DNA of 64,000 nucleotides from an uncultured Clostridia bacterium (GTDB lineage Bacteria; Bacillota; Clostridia; Oscillospirales; Ruminococcaceae): NCBI GenBank assembly GCA_947625155.1, contig CANQNG010000003.1:1-64000 (forward strand). The letters are read 5' to 3'. The notes below the pieces were generated by a model. The model worked only from the letters and a program-made list of their open reading frames with translations, searched no databases and was not told the origin of the DNA. Below, one piece after another: positions 44,744 through 57,196 of the stretch; the first letter of the stretch is position 1; every line of letters begins with the position of its first letter. A program made the position numbers and the translations under genes.

Positions 44744-47700
44744 ATGGTCAATGTGACTGCCAAACAGCTCGGGAAAAACGTCAGGATGAGTTTTGGCAAG
44801 ATCCCGGAAGTCTTGGATATGCCGAACCTGATCGAGATCCAGAAAAATTCCTACAAGTGGTTCCGTGAGGAAGGGCTCAAAGAGGTGTTCCGTGATTTTG
44901 CCGCAACGGATTACAACGGCAACCTTGTACTGACTTTTACCGGGTATCGTTTTGATGACGAACATCTCAAGTACAAGACCATCGCCAAAGCCAAAGAGCA
45001 TCAGGCGACTTTCGCCTCCGCCCTGCGTGTCACCGCCAAACTCTGGAACAAGGAGACAGGCGAGGTCAAGGAAAGCGAGATCTTCATGGGAGATTTCCCG
45101 CTCATGACCGACAGCGGTACTTTCGTCATCAACGGTGCAGAGCGTGTCATCGTTTCCCAGTTGGTGCGTTCTCCCGGCGTTTACTATGACATGGAAAAGG
45201 ACAAGACCGGCAAGGAGCTGTTCCGTTCTACCATCATCCCGAACCGTGGCGCATGGCTGGAATATGAAATGGACTCCAATGACATCGTCTATGTCCGTAT
45301 CGATAAAAACCGCAAGATCCCGCTGACGACGTTCCTGCGTGCCATCGGGCTAGGCACGGATCTGGAGATCGAGGAGAAGTTCGGGCATGACGAACGACTC
45401 TACGAGACGATCCTTCAGAAAGACACTGCCAAGACCGTCAACGACGGTCTGATCGAAGTCTACAAGAAGCTCCGCCCCGGCGAACCGCCGACCGTGGAAA
45501 GTGCGACCAGCCATCTGGATATGCTGCTGTTCGACCCCCGGCGCTATGATCTGTGCAAGTTCGGACGCTATAAATACAACAAGAAGCTCGGCATTGCCGC
45601 AAGGCTTTCCGGACAGCTCGTCTCCCGTCCGGTCGTGCATCCTGTCACCGGAGAAGTGCTTGCTGAAGCCGGTGAGGTGCTGACCTATGAGAAGGCACAG
45701 GCGATCCAGCAGGCAGGTGTCATGGAGGCTTTCCTGACAGTCGAGTCCAGACAGTTCTACACGGACGAAAACGGACAGACCAACATCCGCATGGTCGAAA
45801 AGGAGATCAAAGTCCTCGGCAATGGTATGGTCGATCTGGCAGACTACGTGGATTTCGACCCGGCGGAGATCGGCATCAAGGAGCTTGTCTGCGTGCGTGT
45901 GCTCCGGGAGATCTTGGACAGCACTCCCGCTGATGAGCTGAAAGATGTCATGAAACGCCGTGCGGAAGAACTCGTCCCCAATCACATCACCCTCGATGAT
46001 ATTTTTGCCTCCGTTTCCTACTTTCTCAACCTTTGCGAGGGCGTGGGCAATATCGACGACATTGACCACCTTGGCAACCGCCGTATCCGCCGTGTCGGAG
46101 AGCTGCTCCAGAATACCATGCGTTCCGGCATGGCAAGAATGGAACGGGGCATCCGGGAGCGCATGAGCCTCCAGACACAGGACATGGATGTCATCACCCC
46201 GCAGGCGCTCGTCAACATCCGTCCCGTCACCTCACAGATCAAGGAATTTTTCTGCTCCTCTCCCCTTTCGCAGTTCATGGATCAGAACAACCCGCTTGCG
46301 GAGCTGACGCACAAGCGCCGTCTTTCCGCACTCGGTCCCGGCGGTCTGTCCCGTGACCGTGCCGGATTCGAGGTGCGTGACGTACACTATTCCCACTACG
46401 GCAGGATGTGCCCGATCGAGACCCCCGAAGGTCCGAACATCGGTCTGATCTCCTACCTTGCCACATTTGCCAAGATCAATGAATACGGCTTTATCGAAGC
46501 TCCCTACCGCCGTGTGGACAAAACGACCGGTATCGTAACGGATGAGGTCGTATATATGCCGGCTGACGTGGAGGATAACTTCATCGTTGCACAGGCGAAT
46601 GAACCGCTGACCGAGGACGGACACTTTGCACGTCCGAGAGTTACGGCAAGATTCCGGGACAAAATTCTGGAATGTGAGAACTCCAAGGTCGATTTCATGG
46701 ACGTTTCGCCAAAGATGGTCGTTTCCGTTGCAACAGCAATGATCCCCTTCCTCGAAAACGATGATGCGAACCGTGCCCTCATGGGTGCGAACATGCAACG
46801 GCAGGCTGTGCCGCTCCTGAAGACCGAGCGTCCGTTTGTGGGCACCGGTATGGAATACAAGGCAGCCGTGGATTCCGGCGTATGTGTCCTCTCCGAAACG
46901 GACGGCACTGTCACTTCCGTTTCTGCGGATAGGATCGTGGTGCAGGATCCCGACAAGATCGACCATACCTATGAACTCATCAAGTTCAAGCGCTCCAACC
47001 AAGACACCTGCGTCAACCAGCGTCCGATCGTCAGCATCGGTGAGACTGTCCGCAAAGGACAGGTGCTGGCAGACGGTCCGGCAACGGCTGACGGCGAGAT
47101 CTCCCTCGGTAAGAATGCCCTGATCGGCTTTATGACATGGGAGGGCTACAACTATGAGGATGCCGTTCTCTTGAACGAACGGCTCGTCCGGGAGGATGTG
47201 TTCACGTCCATCCACATCGAAGAATATGAGCTGGAGTGCCGTGACACCAAGCTCGGTCCGGAGGAGATCACCCGTGACATCCCCAATGTCGGCGACGATG
47301 CCCTCAAGAACCTTGACGAGCATGGCATCATCCGCATCGGTGCGGAGGTCACTGCCGGCGATATTCTGGTCGGCAAGGTCACGCCAAAGGGTGAAACGGA
47401 GCTGACTGCCGAAGAACGCCTGCTTCGGGCGATCTTCGGGGAAAAGGCAAGAGAAGTCCGTGACAACTCCCTGAAAGTACCGCACGGTGAGGGCGGCGTT
47501 GTCATTGACGTGAAGATCTTCAAGCGGGGCGAAAAGATCGCTGAGGACAACGATGCGGAAGTCTCCGAGTTAGGTACAGGCGTAAATATGCTCGTGCGCT
47601 GCTACATCGCCCAGAAGCGTAAGATCTCTGTCGGCGACAAGATGGCTGGACGGCACGGCAACAAGGGCGTTGTGTCCCGCATCCTGCCGGAGGAGGATAT

Positions 47701-48649
47701 GCCTTTCCTGCCGGACGGCACACCGCTGGACATCGTGCTCAACCCGCTGGGCGTTCCATCCCGTATGAACATCGGGCAGGTACTCGAAGTACACCTCGGC
47801 ATGAGTGCCAAGGCACTCGGCTGGCACATCATGACACCGGTCTTTGACGGTGCGCATGAGCAGGACATCCGTGCCTGCTTCCGGGAAGCCAACGAAAAGA
47901 ATGCGCCCTACCGTGACGAACCGTTTGAGATCGGGAAAATGGACAAGGTCATCAACCCCCGTGCGCTGGAAATGAACGAGGACGGCAAGTTCACGCTCTA
48001 TGACGGCAGAACGGGTGAGAAATTTGACAACCGTGTCACGGTCGGCTATATGTATTACCTGAAACTCCACCATCTGGTCGATGATAAGATCCATGCCCGT
48101 TCCGTAGGTCCTTACTCACTGGTAACACAGCAGCCGCTTGGCGGTAAGGCACAGTTCGGCGGTCAGCGTTTCGGTGAGATGGAAGTATGGGCACTGGAAG
48201 CTTACGGTGCTGCCTACACATTACAGGAGATCCTGACCGTCAAGTCGGACGATACCATAGGACGTGTCAATACCTATGAACACATCGTCAAGGGGCAGAA
48301 TGTCCCGAAGCCGGGCATCCCGGAATCTTTCAAGGTACTCATCAAGGAAATGCAGTCTCTTGGTCTGGATGTCAAGGTGCTGGACGAAGATCATGAGGAG
48401 ATCGACCTCAAGCAGCATTTTGAGGAGGACGATGAGATCGTTATCCCGTCTGCGGACTATTCCGACGACTTCCGCAATGACAGCAGCGAATCCGAATTTG
48501 AGGAAAACGGCTTTACGACCGGCGATGTGGAGGACATTGACAACTTCACGGATGACGAGGATGAGGACGAAAACGACATGTTCACAGGACCGGCAGAGCT
48601 GGATATTGAAGATCCTTTTCATGATGAGGACGAGGACTTTCAGTTCTGA
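44744..48649 (+). CDS. rpoB: DNA-directed RNA polymerase subunit beta
   Basis: [45 protein letters not shown] upstream. Confidence 0.98.
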   Translation: MVNVTAKQLGKNVRMSFGKIPEVLDMPNLIEIQKNSYKWFREEGLKEVFRDFAATDYNGNLVLTFTGYRFDDEHLKYKTIAKAKEHQATFASALRVTAKLWNKETGEVKESEIFMGDFPLMTDSGTFVINGAERVIVSQLVRSPGVYYDMEKDKTGKELFRSTIIPNRGAWLEYEMDSNDIVYVRIDKNRKIPLTTFLRAIGLGTDLEIEEKFGHDERLYETILQKDTAKTVNDGLIEVYKKLRPGEPPTVESATSHLDMLLFDPRRYDLCKFGRYKYNKKLGIAARLSGQLVSRPVVHPVTGEVLAEAGEVLTYEKAQAIQQAGVMEAFLTVESRQFYTDENGQTNIRMVEKEIKVLGNGMVDLADYVDFDPAEIGIKELVCVRVLREILDSTPADELKDVMKRRAEELVPNHITLDDIFASVSYFLNLCEGVGNIDDIDHLGNRRIRRVGELLQNTMRSGMARMERGIRERMSLQTQDMDVITPQALVNIRPVTSQIKEFFCSSPLSQFMDQNNPLAELTHKRRLSALGPGGLSRDRAGFEVRDVHYSHYGRMCPIETPEGPNIGLISYLATFAKINEYGFIEAPYRRVDKTTGIVTDEVVYMPADVEDNFIVAQANEPLTEDGHFARPRVTARFRDKILECENSKVDFMDVSPKMVVSVATAMIPFLENDDANRALMGANMQRQAVPLLKTERPFVGTGMEYKAAVDSGVCVLSETDGTVTSVSADRIVVQDPDKIDHTYELIKFKRSNQDTCVNQRPIVSIGETVRKGQVLADGPATADGEISLGKNALIGFMTWEGYNYEDAVLLNERLVREDVFTSIHIEEYELECRDTKLGPEEITRDIPNVGDDALKNLDEHGIIRIGAEVTAGDILVGKVTPKGETELTAEERLLRAIFGEKAREVRDNSLKVPHGEGGVVIDVKIFKRGEKIAEDNDAEVSELGTGVNMLVRCYIAQKRKISVGDKMAGRHGNKGVVSRILPEEDMPFLPDGTPLDIVLNPLGVPSRMNIGQVLEVHLGMSAKALGWHIMTPVFDGAHEQDIRACFREANEKNAPYRDEPFEIGKMDKVINPRALEMNEDGKFTLYDGRTGEKFDNRVTVGYMYYLKLHHLVDDKIHARSVGPYSLVTQQPLGGKAQFGGQRFGEMEVWALEAYGAAYTLQEILTVKSDDTIGRVNTYEHIVKGQNVPKPGIPESFKVLIKEMQSLGLDVKVLDEDHEEIDLKQHFEEDDEIVIPSADYSDDFRNDSSESEFEENGFTTGDVEDIDNFTDDEDEDENDMFTGPAELDIEDPFHDEDEDFQF

Positions 48650-48702
48650 TACAGGCAGCGGGCTGTGCCTGCTGTGCCACTACTTTGAAGGAGGTATAAG
48701 GT

Positions 48703-51700
48703 TTGGAATCTACCACGTTTGACTCATTGCAGATCGGTCTTGCCTCCCCGGAGCGCATCCGGGAATGGTCCTACGGCGTTGTAGAACGCCCTGAGACTAT
48801 CAACTACAGAACACAGAAACCGGAAACCGGCGGTCTGTACTGCGAGCGCATTTTTGGCCCGACCAAGGACTGGGAGTGCCACTGCGGCAAATTCAAGAAG
48901 ATACGCTTCAAGGGTAAGATCTGCGACCGCTGCGGCGTAGAAGTCACCCGTGCCAAGGTGCGCCGTGAGCGCATGGGACACATCGAGCTGGCTGCACCGG
49001 TCTCGCATATCTGGTATTTCAAGGGAACACCGTCCCGCATCGGGCAGGTGCTGGAAGTTTCCCAGAAACGTCTGGAAGAAGTTCTGTATTTTACCAAATA
49101 TATCGTTTTAGAGCCGGGCGATACTTCCCTTGTCAAGAACCAGCTCATCACGGAAAAGGAATATCAGGAGACACAGGAACAGTACGGAGATACGTTCATT
49201 GCGGAAATGGGCGCAGAGGCGATCCAGTGGCTGTTACAGGAATATGACCCGGACAGCTATGTGCGCTTCTTTGAGAAACACATCCAGATGTTCTCCAAGG
49301 TCATCGGGCTGTCCGAAAAGGAGATCCACAACTACCTGCACCGCTTCACCTATTATGTGGAAAGTGCAGAGAATTCCGGCTACCATGACGGCGACATTGT
49401 CGGCTATGCGGACTATAAGGAAATGCTTCTCCCCTACAACCGCAAGTGTGAGGACAATCCGTCCGACAAGCCCGCTGTCATCAAGACCGGTTTCCCCTAT
49501 ATGCTCGAACTGTTTGAGCAGAATTTTGACCCCACCAATGAGGAATTTGCAGAGATCCGCCGTGAAAACTGGGTCGATGATCTCCAGTACACCGCCAACG
49601 AACTGAAAGCGGAACTGCGTGACCTTCCCAGCGGACAGAAGAAGATCAAGCTGCTCAAGCGTTTGGAGATCGTGGAGGCATTTCTCCAGTCCGGCAACAA
49701 GCCAGCATGGATGGTCATGGATGTCATTCCGGTCATTCCGCCCGATCTGCGCCCGATGGTCATGCTCGACGGCGGCAGATATGCGACCTCTGACCTGAAT
49801 GACCTCTACCGCCGTGTCATCAACCGCAACAACCGCCTCCAGAGAATGCTGAAACTCGAGGCACCGGACATCATCGTCCGCAATGAAAAGCGCATGCTGC
49901 AGGAGGCTGTGGATGCCCTCATCGACAACGGCAGACACGGCAGACCCGTCACCGGGCCGAACAACCGTGCCCTCAAATCGCTTTCTGATATGCTCAAGGG
50001 CAAGCAGGGACGTTTCCGCCAGAATCTCCTCGGCAAGCGTGTGGACTACTCCGGACGTTCCGTTATCGTTGTCGGTCCTGAACTGAAAATGTACCAGTGC
50101 GGTCTCCCGAAAGAAATGGCACTGGAACTGTTCAAGCCCTTTGTCCTGAAACGCCTTGTGGATACCGGCGTGATCGCCAACATCAAGTCCGCCCGCAAGA
50201 TCGTGGACAGAGCAACTGACAAAGCTGTCTGGGATGCCCTCGAACACGTGATCAAGGCGCATCCGGTACTGCTGAACCGTGCGCCCACGCTCCACCGTCT
50301 GGGGATCCAAGCATTTGAGCCGATCCTCGTAGAGGGGCGTGCCCTGAAACTGCATCCGCTGGTATGTTCGGCATTCAATGCCGACTTTGACGGCGACCAA
50401 ATGGCAGTGCATCTGCCGCTTTCCGCTGAGGCACAGGCAGAGGCACGTTTCCTGATGCTGGCTGCCAACAACCTGCTCAAGCCCTCCGACGGCAGACCGG
50501 TGGCTGTACCTTCGCAGGATATGGTACTTGGTTCGTACTACCTGACCCTCCTCAAACCTGATGACAAGGGCGCAGGCAAGTGTTTCCGGGATGTGGACGA
50601 AGCGATGATGGCTTACTATGAGGGCGATGTCACGCTCCATGCCCCCATCCGGGTACGCATCACCAAGGATGTCGCAGAAAAGAAGCTCTCCAAGATCATC
50701 GACTGCACCATCGGCAGACTGATCTTCAACGAAAATATCCCGCAGAACCTCGGCTATGTAGACCGTACCAGCTCGGAACGGCAGTTTGATCTGGAAATTT
50801 CCTTCCTCGTCAAGAAAGGGAATCTCTCCGAGATCATTGACCGCTGCATCCGTATCCACGGTACGACCACAACTTCTGAAGTGCTTGACAAGATCAAGGC
50901 GCTCGGCTTCAAATATTCCACACGTTCTGGCATCACCACCGCTGTCTGCGATGCGACCATCCCGCCGCAGAAGCAGGATATCCTGAAAGCTGCCGATGAA
51001 CGCATTGCCCTCATCAACAAGCAGTACGAAATGGGACGTATCTCAGAACTGGAAAAATCCAAGCTGGTCGTTTCCACGTGGAACGCTGCCACCGATCAGG
51101 TGACGGATGCCCTGAAAGCCAACATGGATCCCTATAATCCCATCCAGATGATGGCAGACTCCGGTGCTCGTGGTTCTATCTCCCAGCTTCGTCAGCTTGC
51201 TGGCATGCGTGGACTGATCTCCAACACCTCCGGTACGACCATTGAGATCCCGATCCGTGCCAACTACCGTGAGGGACTGAACATTCTCGAATACTTCATC
51301 TCCTCCCGTGGTGCCCGCAAGGGACTTGCCGATACGGCACTGCGTACCGCAGACTCCGGGTATCTGACCCGCCGTCTGGTCGATGTTTCACAGGATGTCA
51401 TCATCCGGGAAACAGACTGCGGCACAACAGACGGCATTGATGTCTATGAGATCAAGAACGGGAACGAACTGATCGAAAAGATGAGCGAACGTCTGATCGG
51501 GCGCTTCCTCTGCGCCGATCTGCGGGATGCGGAGACCGGAGAACTGGTCGTCAGCAAGGACAGACTCATCACCGAAAAGGAAGCTGCCCGCATCATCGAC
51601 ATGGGCGTGGAACGCATCAAGATACGCTCCGTCCTCAAATGCAAGGCAAAGCGTGGTGTCTGCGCTAAGTGCTACGGTGCGAACCTTGCCAACAACAACC

Positions 51701-52638
51701 TCGTTTCCGTGGGTGAGGCAGTCGGCATCATCGCCGCACAGTCCATCGGTGAGCCGGGTACACAGCTGACCATGAGAACGTTCCATACCGGCGGTATCGC
51801 ATCCGGCGGTGAGGGCGATATCACACAGGGTCTGCCCCGTGTCGAGGAGCTGTTTGAGGCGAGAAAGCCGAAAAATGCTGCCCTGATCGCAGGGCGTGAC
51901 GGTGTGCTGGAACTGCGTGAGGACAAGAACATCCGCACTCTCATCATCCGTGACCCCGAGACCGGCGATACCGAAGAAGTCAATGTCCCCTACAACTACA
52001 AATATTGCCAGAACGTCCGGGACGGCGCTGCCGTCAAAAAAGGCGACCGCCTGACCGAGGGCAATGTCTATCCGTCCCGTATCCTTGAGGTACTGGACAC
52101 TTCGGCGGTGCAGGACTATATCATCATCGAAGTGCAGAAAGTGTACCGTTTACAGGGCGTTGACATCAACGACAAACACATCGAGGTCATTGTCCGCCAG
52201 ATGCTCCGCAAGGTACGAGTGGAGGATCCGGGCAGCAGCAACGACCTGCCGGGCGTGGAGTATATGCTCATCGGCAATCTTGTCGAGCGCAAGCGAGTGG
52301 ATGAGATCAACGAGCGCATTCAGGCACTCATTGATGCCGGGGAACCGGATATGCGCCTGATCGAGACTTCTCCTGTTTTGCAGGGTATCACGAAAGCAGC
52401 CTCCAGCTCCGATTCGTTCCTGTCTGCGGCTTCTTTCCAAGAGACCACCAAGGCGCTGACCGATGCTGCGATCCGCGGCAAGATCGACGATCTGCAGGGC
52501 TTGAAGGAGAACGTCATCATCGGCAAGCTCATACCTGCCGGCACGGGCATGGACATCTACAACAATGTCCAGATCGTCAAGACCGCCAAGCCGGAAAACA
52601 GTCAGCATGAACACAATCCACTGAACACAATGGTATGA
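48703..52638 (+). CDS. rpoC: DNA-directed RNA polymerase subunit beta'
   Basis: TTG start after [20 protein letters not shown] catalytic motif. Confidence 0.98.
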   Translation: MESTTFDSLQIGLASPERIREWSYGVVERPETINYRTQKPETGGLYCERIFGPTKDWECHCGKFKKIRFKGKICDRCGVEVTRAKVRRERMGHIELAAPVSHIWYFKGTPSRIGQVLEVSQKRLEEVLYFTKYIVLEPGDTSLVKNQLITEKEYQETQEQYGDTFIAEMGAEAIQWLLQEYDPDSYVRFFEKHIQMFSKVIGLSEKEIHNYLHRFTYYVESAENSGYHDGDIVGYADYKEMLLPYNRKCEDNPSDKPAVIKTGFPYMLELFEQNFDPTNEEFAEIRRENWVDDLQYTANELKAELRDLPSGQKKIKLLKRLEIVEAFLQSGNKPAWMVMDVIPVIPPDLRPMVMLDGGRYATSDLNDLYRRVINRNNRLQRMLKLEAPDIIVRNEKRMLQEAVDALIDNGRHGRPVTGPNNRALKSLSDMLKGKQGRFRQNLLGKRVDYSGRSVIVVGPELKMYQCGLPKEMALELFKPFVLKRLVDTGVIANIKSARKIVDRATDKAVWDALEHVIKAHPVLLNRAPTLHRLGIQAFEPILVEGRALKLHPLVCSAFNADFDGDQMAVHLPLSAEAQAEARFLMLAANNLLKPSDGRPVAVPSQDMVLGSYYLTLLKPDDKGAGKCFRDVDEAMMAYYEGDVTLHAPIRVRITKDVAEKKLSKIIDCTIGRLIFNENIPQNLGYVDRTSSERQFDLEISFLVKKGNLSEIIDRCIRIHGTTTTSEVLDKIKALGFKYSTRSGITTAVCDATIPPQKQDILKAADERIALINKQYEMGRISELEKSKLVVSTWNAATDQVTDALKANMDPYNPIQMMADSGARGSISQLRQLAGMRGLISNTSGTTIEIPIRANYREGLNILEYFISSRGARKGLADTALRTADSGYLTRRLVDVSQDVIIRETDCGTTDGIDVYEIKNGNELIEKMSERLIGRFLCADLRDAETGELVVSKDRLITEKEAARIIDMGVERIKIRSVLKCKAKRGVCAKCYGANLANNNLVSVGEAVGIIAAQSIGEPGTQLTMRTFHTGGIASGGEGDITQGLPRVEELFEARKPKNAALIAGRDGVLELREDKNIRTLIIRDPETGDTEEVNVPYNYKYCQNVRDGAAVKKGDRLTEGNVYPSRILEVLDTSAVQDYIIIEVQKVYRLQGVDINDKHIEVIVRQMLRKVRVEDPGSSNDLPGVEYMLIGNLVERKRVDEINERIQALIDAGEPDMRLIETSPVLQGITKAASSSDSFLSAASFQETTKALTDAAIRGKIDDLQGLKENVIIGKLIPAGTGMDIYNNVQIVKTAKPENSQHEHNPLNTMV

Positions 52639-52646
52639 CCGTAAAA

Positions 52647-52673
52647 CTCCCCTGCCGGACGGCAGGGGAGTTT
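52647..52673. terminator. Bidirectional terminator between rpoC and a convergent lipoprotein gene
   Basis: actcccctgccg-gac-ggcaggggagt. Confidence 0.8.
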
Positions 52674-52682
52674 CTGTATCAC

Positions 52683-54860
52683 CTATTTTCTTTCCGAAAG
52701 GTAAAGCTCTGCCCGGCTCTGGATCTTTTCCGCTGCCTGTTCCGCGGTCTGGTCGCCGGCAAGATACATCCCCAGTTCCTCGTTCAGGATCTCATCTATG
52801 TGGAGATCGCTGTAGCGGCTTGCGGTCGTATGTTCGAGCATTTCCATGAACTGTGTCATTTCCGCATCGGTGGCTGCACCGCTTAGTACTTCATTCTGGG
52901 TGAGCATGTCCCATGCCCTGTGGGTGCTGTCCTGTTTGGCAGCTTCGATCTGCTCGGCAAGCGCTTCCCGGCTCACAGGGAGCGAAGTTACCCCCTGCTG
53001 GTACTCGTCCGACAGCATATAGTCCATCCACTTCCAGATCAAGTCCTGCTCTTTGGACATGGCATTCACAGAGATCGTAAAGTCCGGGTCGAACAGGTTC
53101 CCGGCTGACGGATAGCCCACTGCCGTGACATCGTCACCCTTGAACTGTACAGCATGGATATCATGCCAATCGATCGGACTGGATATATAACTTCTTTGCA
53201 GCAGGGCAGTGTCGCTCTCCACATTTGTACCGTCTGCATAGCTATAAGTCCCCTGCTCTAACACCGCTAAAGAAGGCATAGATGCACTCAATGACAGGAG
53301 CTGTGCAAATTCCGGCGTTTGAAAGCTGCACGTCCCCTGTTCCCAGTCAATGAAGCTGCTCTCCGCAGGCTGCACAAAGTAATACAGAAAATTATCCGCA
53401 GGTGCGCCGCTTTCCAGCAGTGTCATATCCTCCGGGCGATCCTGCGCCATTGCCGTAAAATCGGCAACTGACAGTCCTGTCTCCGTTCCGACACGCTCCG
53501 TCCTGCCGGTGAACGTATCCAGAAAATAGGAAAACCCGATCTGCTGCAGCTTTCCGCTGTACTCCATGCTGTCAAAGAAATTCATCAAGTGATCGTCCGG
53601 GTCGATCTCTTTCTCCAGTCTCGGGCGGAGATCTTCAAACAAGCCCTTGGAAGCCAGTTCCGGGAAAGGCAGATCATCCGTGCAGATCACGTCCGGTACG
53701 ACCCCGGAGAGCAGATCTTTCTGAAACGCCTCTACACTTGCCGGATAGGGGTAGGGATCATCCGGCTGAGCATAATCTACTGTCACAATGCGTACCTCAC
53801 TCTGACTGCGGTTAAAATGAGACACGGCATCGATCAGTTCGTCATCCAGAGCCACGCCTGCAAGGCTGATGAGCCGGATATTATCCTTTTCCTCCTGTGT
53901 ACGTTCCCGTGCCAGATAGCAATTCCATTGATCCTCGGAGAGGGGCTGCTCTGCTATAAATAAACGCCCGTCCGGCAGTGCTGTCACGCCCATGGAACTG
54001 CTCGAAAAGTCCGATCCAATGGCATCCATGAGCAGTTCTTCCTCTGTCTGTGTACCGTTGATCTGTATGCCGTAGACATCAAAATGCCTTCCGAGCAGAA
54101 GCAGTTCATAGTCTCCGTATCCCGTCTCAAGGCCGAACATACTGAATGACGTTTCTTCCGTGTCGATCTCCTCCGTTTCCGTACCGTCCAGCCGCAAAAG
54201 CCGGATAGCATCCCCGCCGGATGCCGGCGCCCACAGTGCCGCATACACTGCCCCGGAAGCCCCCCTTGTCAAGCGATAGATCTCCCAGCTGCCAAGATCG
54301 ATCTCTCCCATCTGCTGGAGATCACTGTCATAAGCAAACAGATGAGACACGCTGTCGTTCCCATAGTAAGTCAGATACAAACGTCCGTCCGCATCGGCTG
54401 CACCGTCTCCCATGCTCTGACAGTCCTCCGGGAGTTCCACGGAAATGATCTCCTCTTCCTTGCCGTCGGCTGACATTTTGACAGCGGCACAGCTGTTCAG
54501 CGTTGTATTCCAGTTTTTATCGACCGCAATATCCTGCCGGAACTGTAACAGTTTGCCATCCGGCAGCGGCAGGATCAAACCGCTAACTTCCAGCGGATAG
54601 CTCCGGCTCTCGCCCGTTTCCGGATCTAAGAAAAGCAGTTCCTCCCCTGACTTTCCCTGATAGCTGACATCCAGTGCGACCTCCGTCCCGACAGCAAACA
54701 AGGGTGAAATGAAGCTGACATCGCCGTCAAGCTCGACCTGCTGTGACGTGTACGAGTGGTCAAGGTTGACCGCAAGGGTCGCCCCGGTCTTTTCCCTGCG
54801 GCAGCCCGTAAAGCTGAAAAGCAGTACCGCAGCGGTGAGACATGCCATTCCTTTTTTCAT
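52683..54860 (-). CDS. Large lipoprotein: N-terminal propeller-like region plus extracellular solute-binding domain
   Basis: MKKGMACLTAAVLLFSFTGC lipobox; shares (L)DHSY N-terminus and AGDxTAExAAExIQSRxxLYxSE C-terminus with 7097..9385. Confidence 0.78.
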   Translation of the reverse strand: MKKGMACLTAAVLLFSFTGCRREKTGATLAVNLDHSYTSQQVELDGDVSFISPLFAVGTEVALDVSYQGKSGEELLFLDPETGESRSYPLEVSGLILPLPDGKLLQFRQDIAVDKNWNTTLNSCAAVKMSADGKEEEIISVELPEDCQSMGDGAADADGRLYLTYYGNDSVSHLFAYDSDLQQMGEIDLGSWEIYRLTRGASGAVYAALWAPASGGDAIRLLRLDGTETEEIDTEETSFSMFGLETGYGDYELLLLGRHFDVYGIQINGTQTEEELLMDAIGSDFSSSSMGVTALPDGRLFIAEQPLSEDQWNCYLARERTQEEKDNIRLISLAGVALDDELIDAVSHFNRSQSEVRIVTVDYAQPDDPYPYPASVEAFQKDLLSGVVPDVICTDDLPFPELASKGLFEDLRPRLEKEIDPDDHLMNFFDSMEYSGKLQQIGFSYFLDTFTGRTERVGTETGLSVADFTAMAQDRPEDMTLLESGAPADNFLYYFVQPAESSFIDWEQGTCSFQTPEFAQLLSLSASMPSLAVLEQGTYSYADGTNVESDTALLQRSYISSPIDWHDIHAVQFKGDDVTAVGYPSAGNLFDPDFTISVNAMSKEQDLIWKWMDYMLSDEYQQGVTSLPVSREALAEQIEAAKQDSTHRAWDMLTQNEVLSGAATDAEMTQFMEMLEHTTASRYSDLHIDEILNEELGMYLAGDQTAEQAAEKIQSRAELYLSERK

Positions 54861-55130
54861 AGATAGACCTCCTTTTTTGCCTTTGTGAAAAAGGCTTCTA
54901 GTTATTAGAACACATGAGAAAAGAAAAACCTGACACATTTCCGGGAACTTTGTAACTATGCACAGATCCCGGAACTCAATTTGGGCAGATCGTATAGGTG
55001 CTGTCGCTGTCCGGCTGTGCATATACTTATATGAAGCACTGGAAACCGTTGGAATTTCCGGCATAGCCCTTTACAGATCCCAAAAAGTATGGTATACTGA
55101 AAGTAAGAAATTTGTCGAAAGGAGAGACCC

Positions 55131-56081
55131 ATGCACGATCTGAAACTCATTACCATTTTCCAGTCCATACTCATTATCCTGCTGCTGTGTATCGTTGTAT
55201 TCCTGCTGCTGCGGGGCAAGCCGGAGAACGTACCCGCCTCTCTCGAGGCAACGGATCCCCCTTCCCCCACCGAAGCAGAAACCACCGCCGCAACAGAAGC
55301 ATCCCCCTTTTACCGGACAACGGGAGAAAAGATCCTGCTCGAAGAGGGCGGCTACGGGGAGATCTGGCTGCCTGTACTGGCGGACGTGCCTGCCTGCTCC
55401 CATGACCCGGAACAGACAGTCAACCGCAACGGGCTGAATTATTACATAGAGGACGGAAAGATCACCTCTGTTGTGGGCGTGGACGTGTCTGCCCACCAGA
55501 AAGAGATCGACTGGCAGACCGTCAAGGCTGCCGGTGTGGGATTTGCCATGATCCGCTGCGGCTTCCGGGGGTACGGTTCGGGGGAGTTAGCGATCGACCC
55601 CTATTTCGATGCCAATGTACAGGGCGCAATGGCTGCCGGACTGGATGTGGGCGTTTATTTCTACTCACAGGCGATCACCCCGCAGGAAGCCGTTGAAGAA
55701 GCGGAAATGACACTTGCCCTTGTGGGCGATTATCCCCTCACCTACCCGATCGTCTACGACTGGGAGACAGTCTCCACGGATACTGCCCGGACGGACGGTA
55801 TGGCAGTGGATACGCTCACGGACTGCACCATTGCCTTCTGTGAAACGATCAAGGCTGCTGGCTTTACGCCGATGGTCTACCAGAACAAGCGGACAACGCT
55901 CCTCAAGCTCGAACTGCCGGCGCTGACAGACTACGACTTCTGGCTGGCAGAATACAATGATGCAGCCACCTACTACTACGACTACCGTATGTGGCAGTAT
56001 TGCTCAGACGGGCACATTCCGGGCATTGCAGGCGATGTGGACATCAACATCTGCTATCAGCCCTATGGTGAAACGTCATGA
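55131..56081 (+). CDS. Membrane-anchored GH25 family lysozyme
   Basis: GVDVSAHQKEIDWQTVKAAGVGFAMIRCGFRGYG; YPIVYDWE; MWQYCSDGHIPGI. Confidence 0.93.
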   Translation: MHDLKLITIFQSILIILLLCIVVFLLLRGKPENVPASLEATDPPSPTEAETTAATEASPFYRTTGEKILLEEGGYGEIWLPVLADVPACSHDPEQTVNRNGLNYYIEDGKITSVVGVDVSAHQKEIDWQTVKAAGVGFAMIRCGFRGYGSGELAIDPYFDANVQGAMAAGLDVGVYFYSQAITPQEAVEEAEMTLALVGDYPLTYPIVYDWETVSTDTARTDGMAVDTLTDCTIAFCETIKAAGFTPMVYQNKRTTLLKLELPALTDYDFWLAEYNDAATYYYDYRMWQYCSDGHIPGIAGDVDINICYQPYGETS

Positions 56082-57181
56082 AGCTCAGGCGCTCCACAAA
56101 GGTCATGTTCCTCCTCTGCCTGCAGATGCTTGCCGTTAATGGCTTGGCACGGCTCTGTCACCCGGCAGTGGACTGGTACATTGCGCACGTATTCCCGCAC
56201 TTGTCTGCATTCTGGTGCAGGATCTCCGGCATTCTCCCCTTTTCCATCGGAGAATGGGTGATCGTGGCAGGGATCGTGCTGGCGGTGCTGGTCATCGTGA
56301 GCTTTCCGCTGTGCATGATCTTCGGGAAAGGAAAACGGGGCAAGATCACCTGCTTCTACGGACGGTGCTGCGGCTGGGTGCTTACGTATGTGTTTTGTGT
56401 GGCAACGATGCACTTTTTCGTACTCTATCAGGGTACACAGAAAAGCAAAACACTGGGAGACTGCACCTATGAAAACACGGAAGTGCTCCATGTCTATGCT
56501 TCTCTTGTGGCACAGGCGAATGCAGCAGGCGAACAGGTCGCACGGGATGCGGACGGCTATTTCACCCTGACGGACGACCTCATGGACGAGGCGAAAGCTT
56601 GTATGGGACGGCTTGCGGAAAGTGAACCGCAGTATGCAGGGTACTACCCGGATGCCAAGCCGATCTTTCACAGCTACTTCTTTTCGCAGCAGGGGCTGCT
56701 GGGCATCTACTATCCGCATTCCATGGAAGCGAACTATAACCCGGATGTTTACCCGGTCAATCTGCCTGTCACGGTCTGCCATGAATACACCCACCTGAAG
56801 GGCAATATTTTCGAGGATGAAGCTGGATATTATGCATTTCTGGCGTGCATGACAAGTGAAAGTGCAGATTTCCGCTACTCGGCGCTGATCAGTGCGCTGG
56901 AATGGCTGGAACTGGATCTCGGGGACGATGAAGCGGCTTGGGCGGAGTACAAAGCCATTTCAGCCACCATGTCCGATGGCGTGCGGCAGGATATGTATAC
57001 CTTCGTACCGGCGGATTACTGGGAGACCAATCAAGAGAAAGAGGTCATCCCGACAGATGTTGTCAACCAGACAGCAGACAAGGTCATGGACACCTCCCTG
57101 AAAGTCAACGGCGTGCCGGACGGGGTGCATTCCTATCATGGCATGACGGCATTGCTGCTGCATTATTATCTGAATGAATGA
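56078..57181 (+). CDS. DUF3810-like membrane protein with HExxH motif
   Basis: VCHEYTHLKGNIFEDEAGYYAFLAC; overlaps the GH25 gene by 4 bp. Confidence 0.82.
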   Translation: MKLRRSTKVMFLLCLQMLAVNGLARLCHPAVDWYIAHVFPHLSAFWCRISGILPFSIGEWVIVAGIVLAVLVIVSFPLCMIFGKGKRGKITCFYGRCCGWVLTYVFCVATMHFFVLYQGTQKSKTLGDCTYENTEVLHVYASLVAQANAAGEQVARDADGYFTLTDDLMDEAKACMGRLAESEPQYAGYYPDAKPIFHSYFFSQQGLLGIYYPHSMEANYNPDVYPVNLPVTVCHEYTHLKGNIFEDEAGYYAFLACMTSESADFRYSALISALEWLELDLGDDEAAWAEYKAISATMSDGVRQDMYTFVPADYWETNQEKEVIPTDVVNQTADKVMDTSLKVNGVPDGVHSYHGMTALLLHYYLNE

Positions 57182-57196
57182 AGAGTGGCAGGCGAC

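Noticed and set aside
46232-47485. 417-aa minus-strand ORF inside rpoB (and 541-aa ORF 49234..50859 inside rpoC)
   Set aside because: Shadow ORFs of highly conserved genes; no independent family signal.
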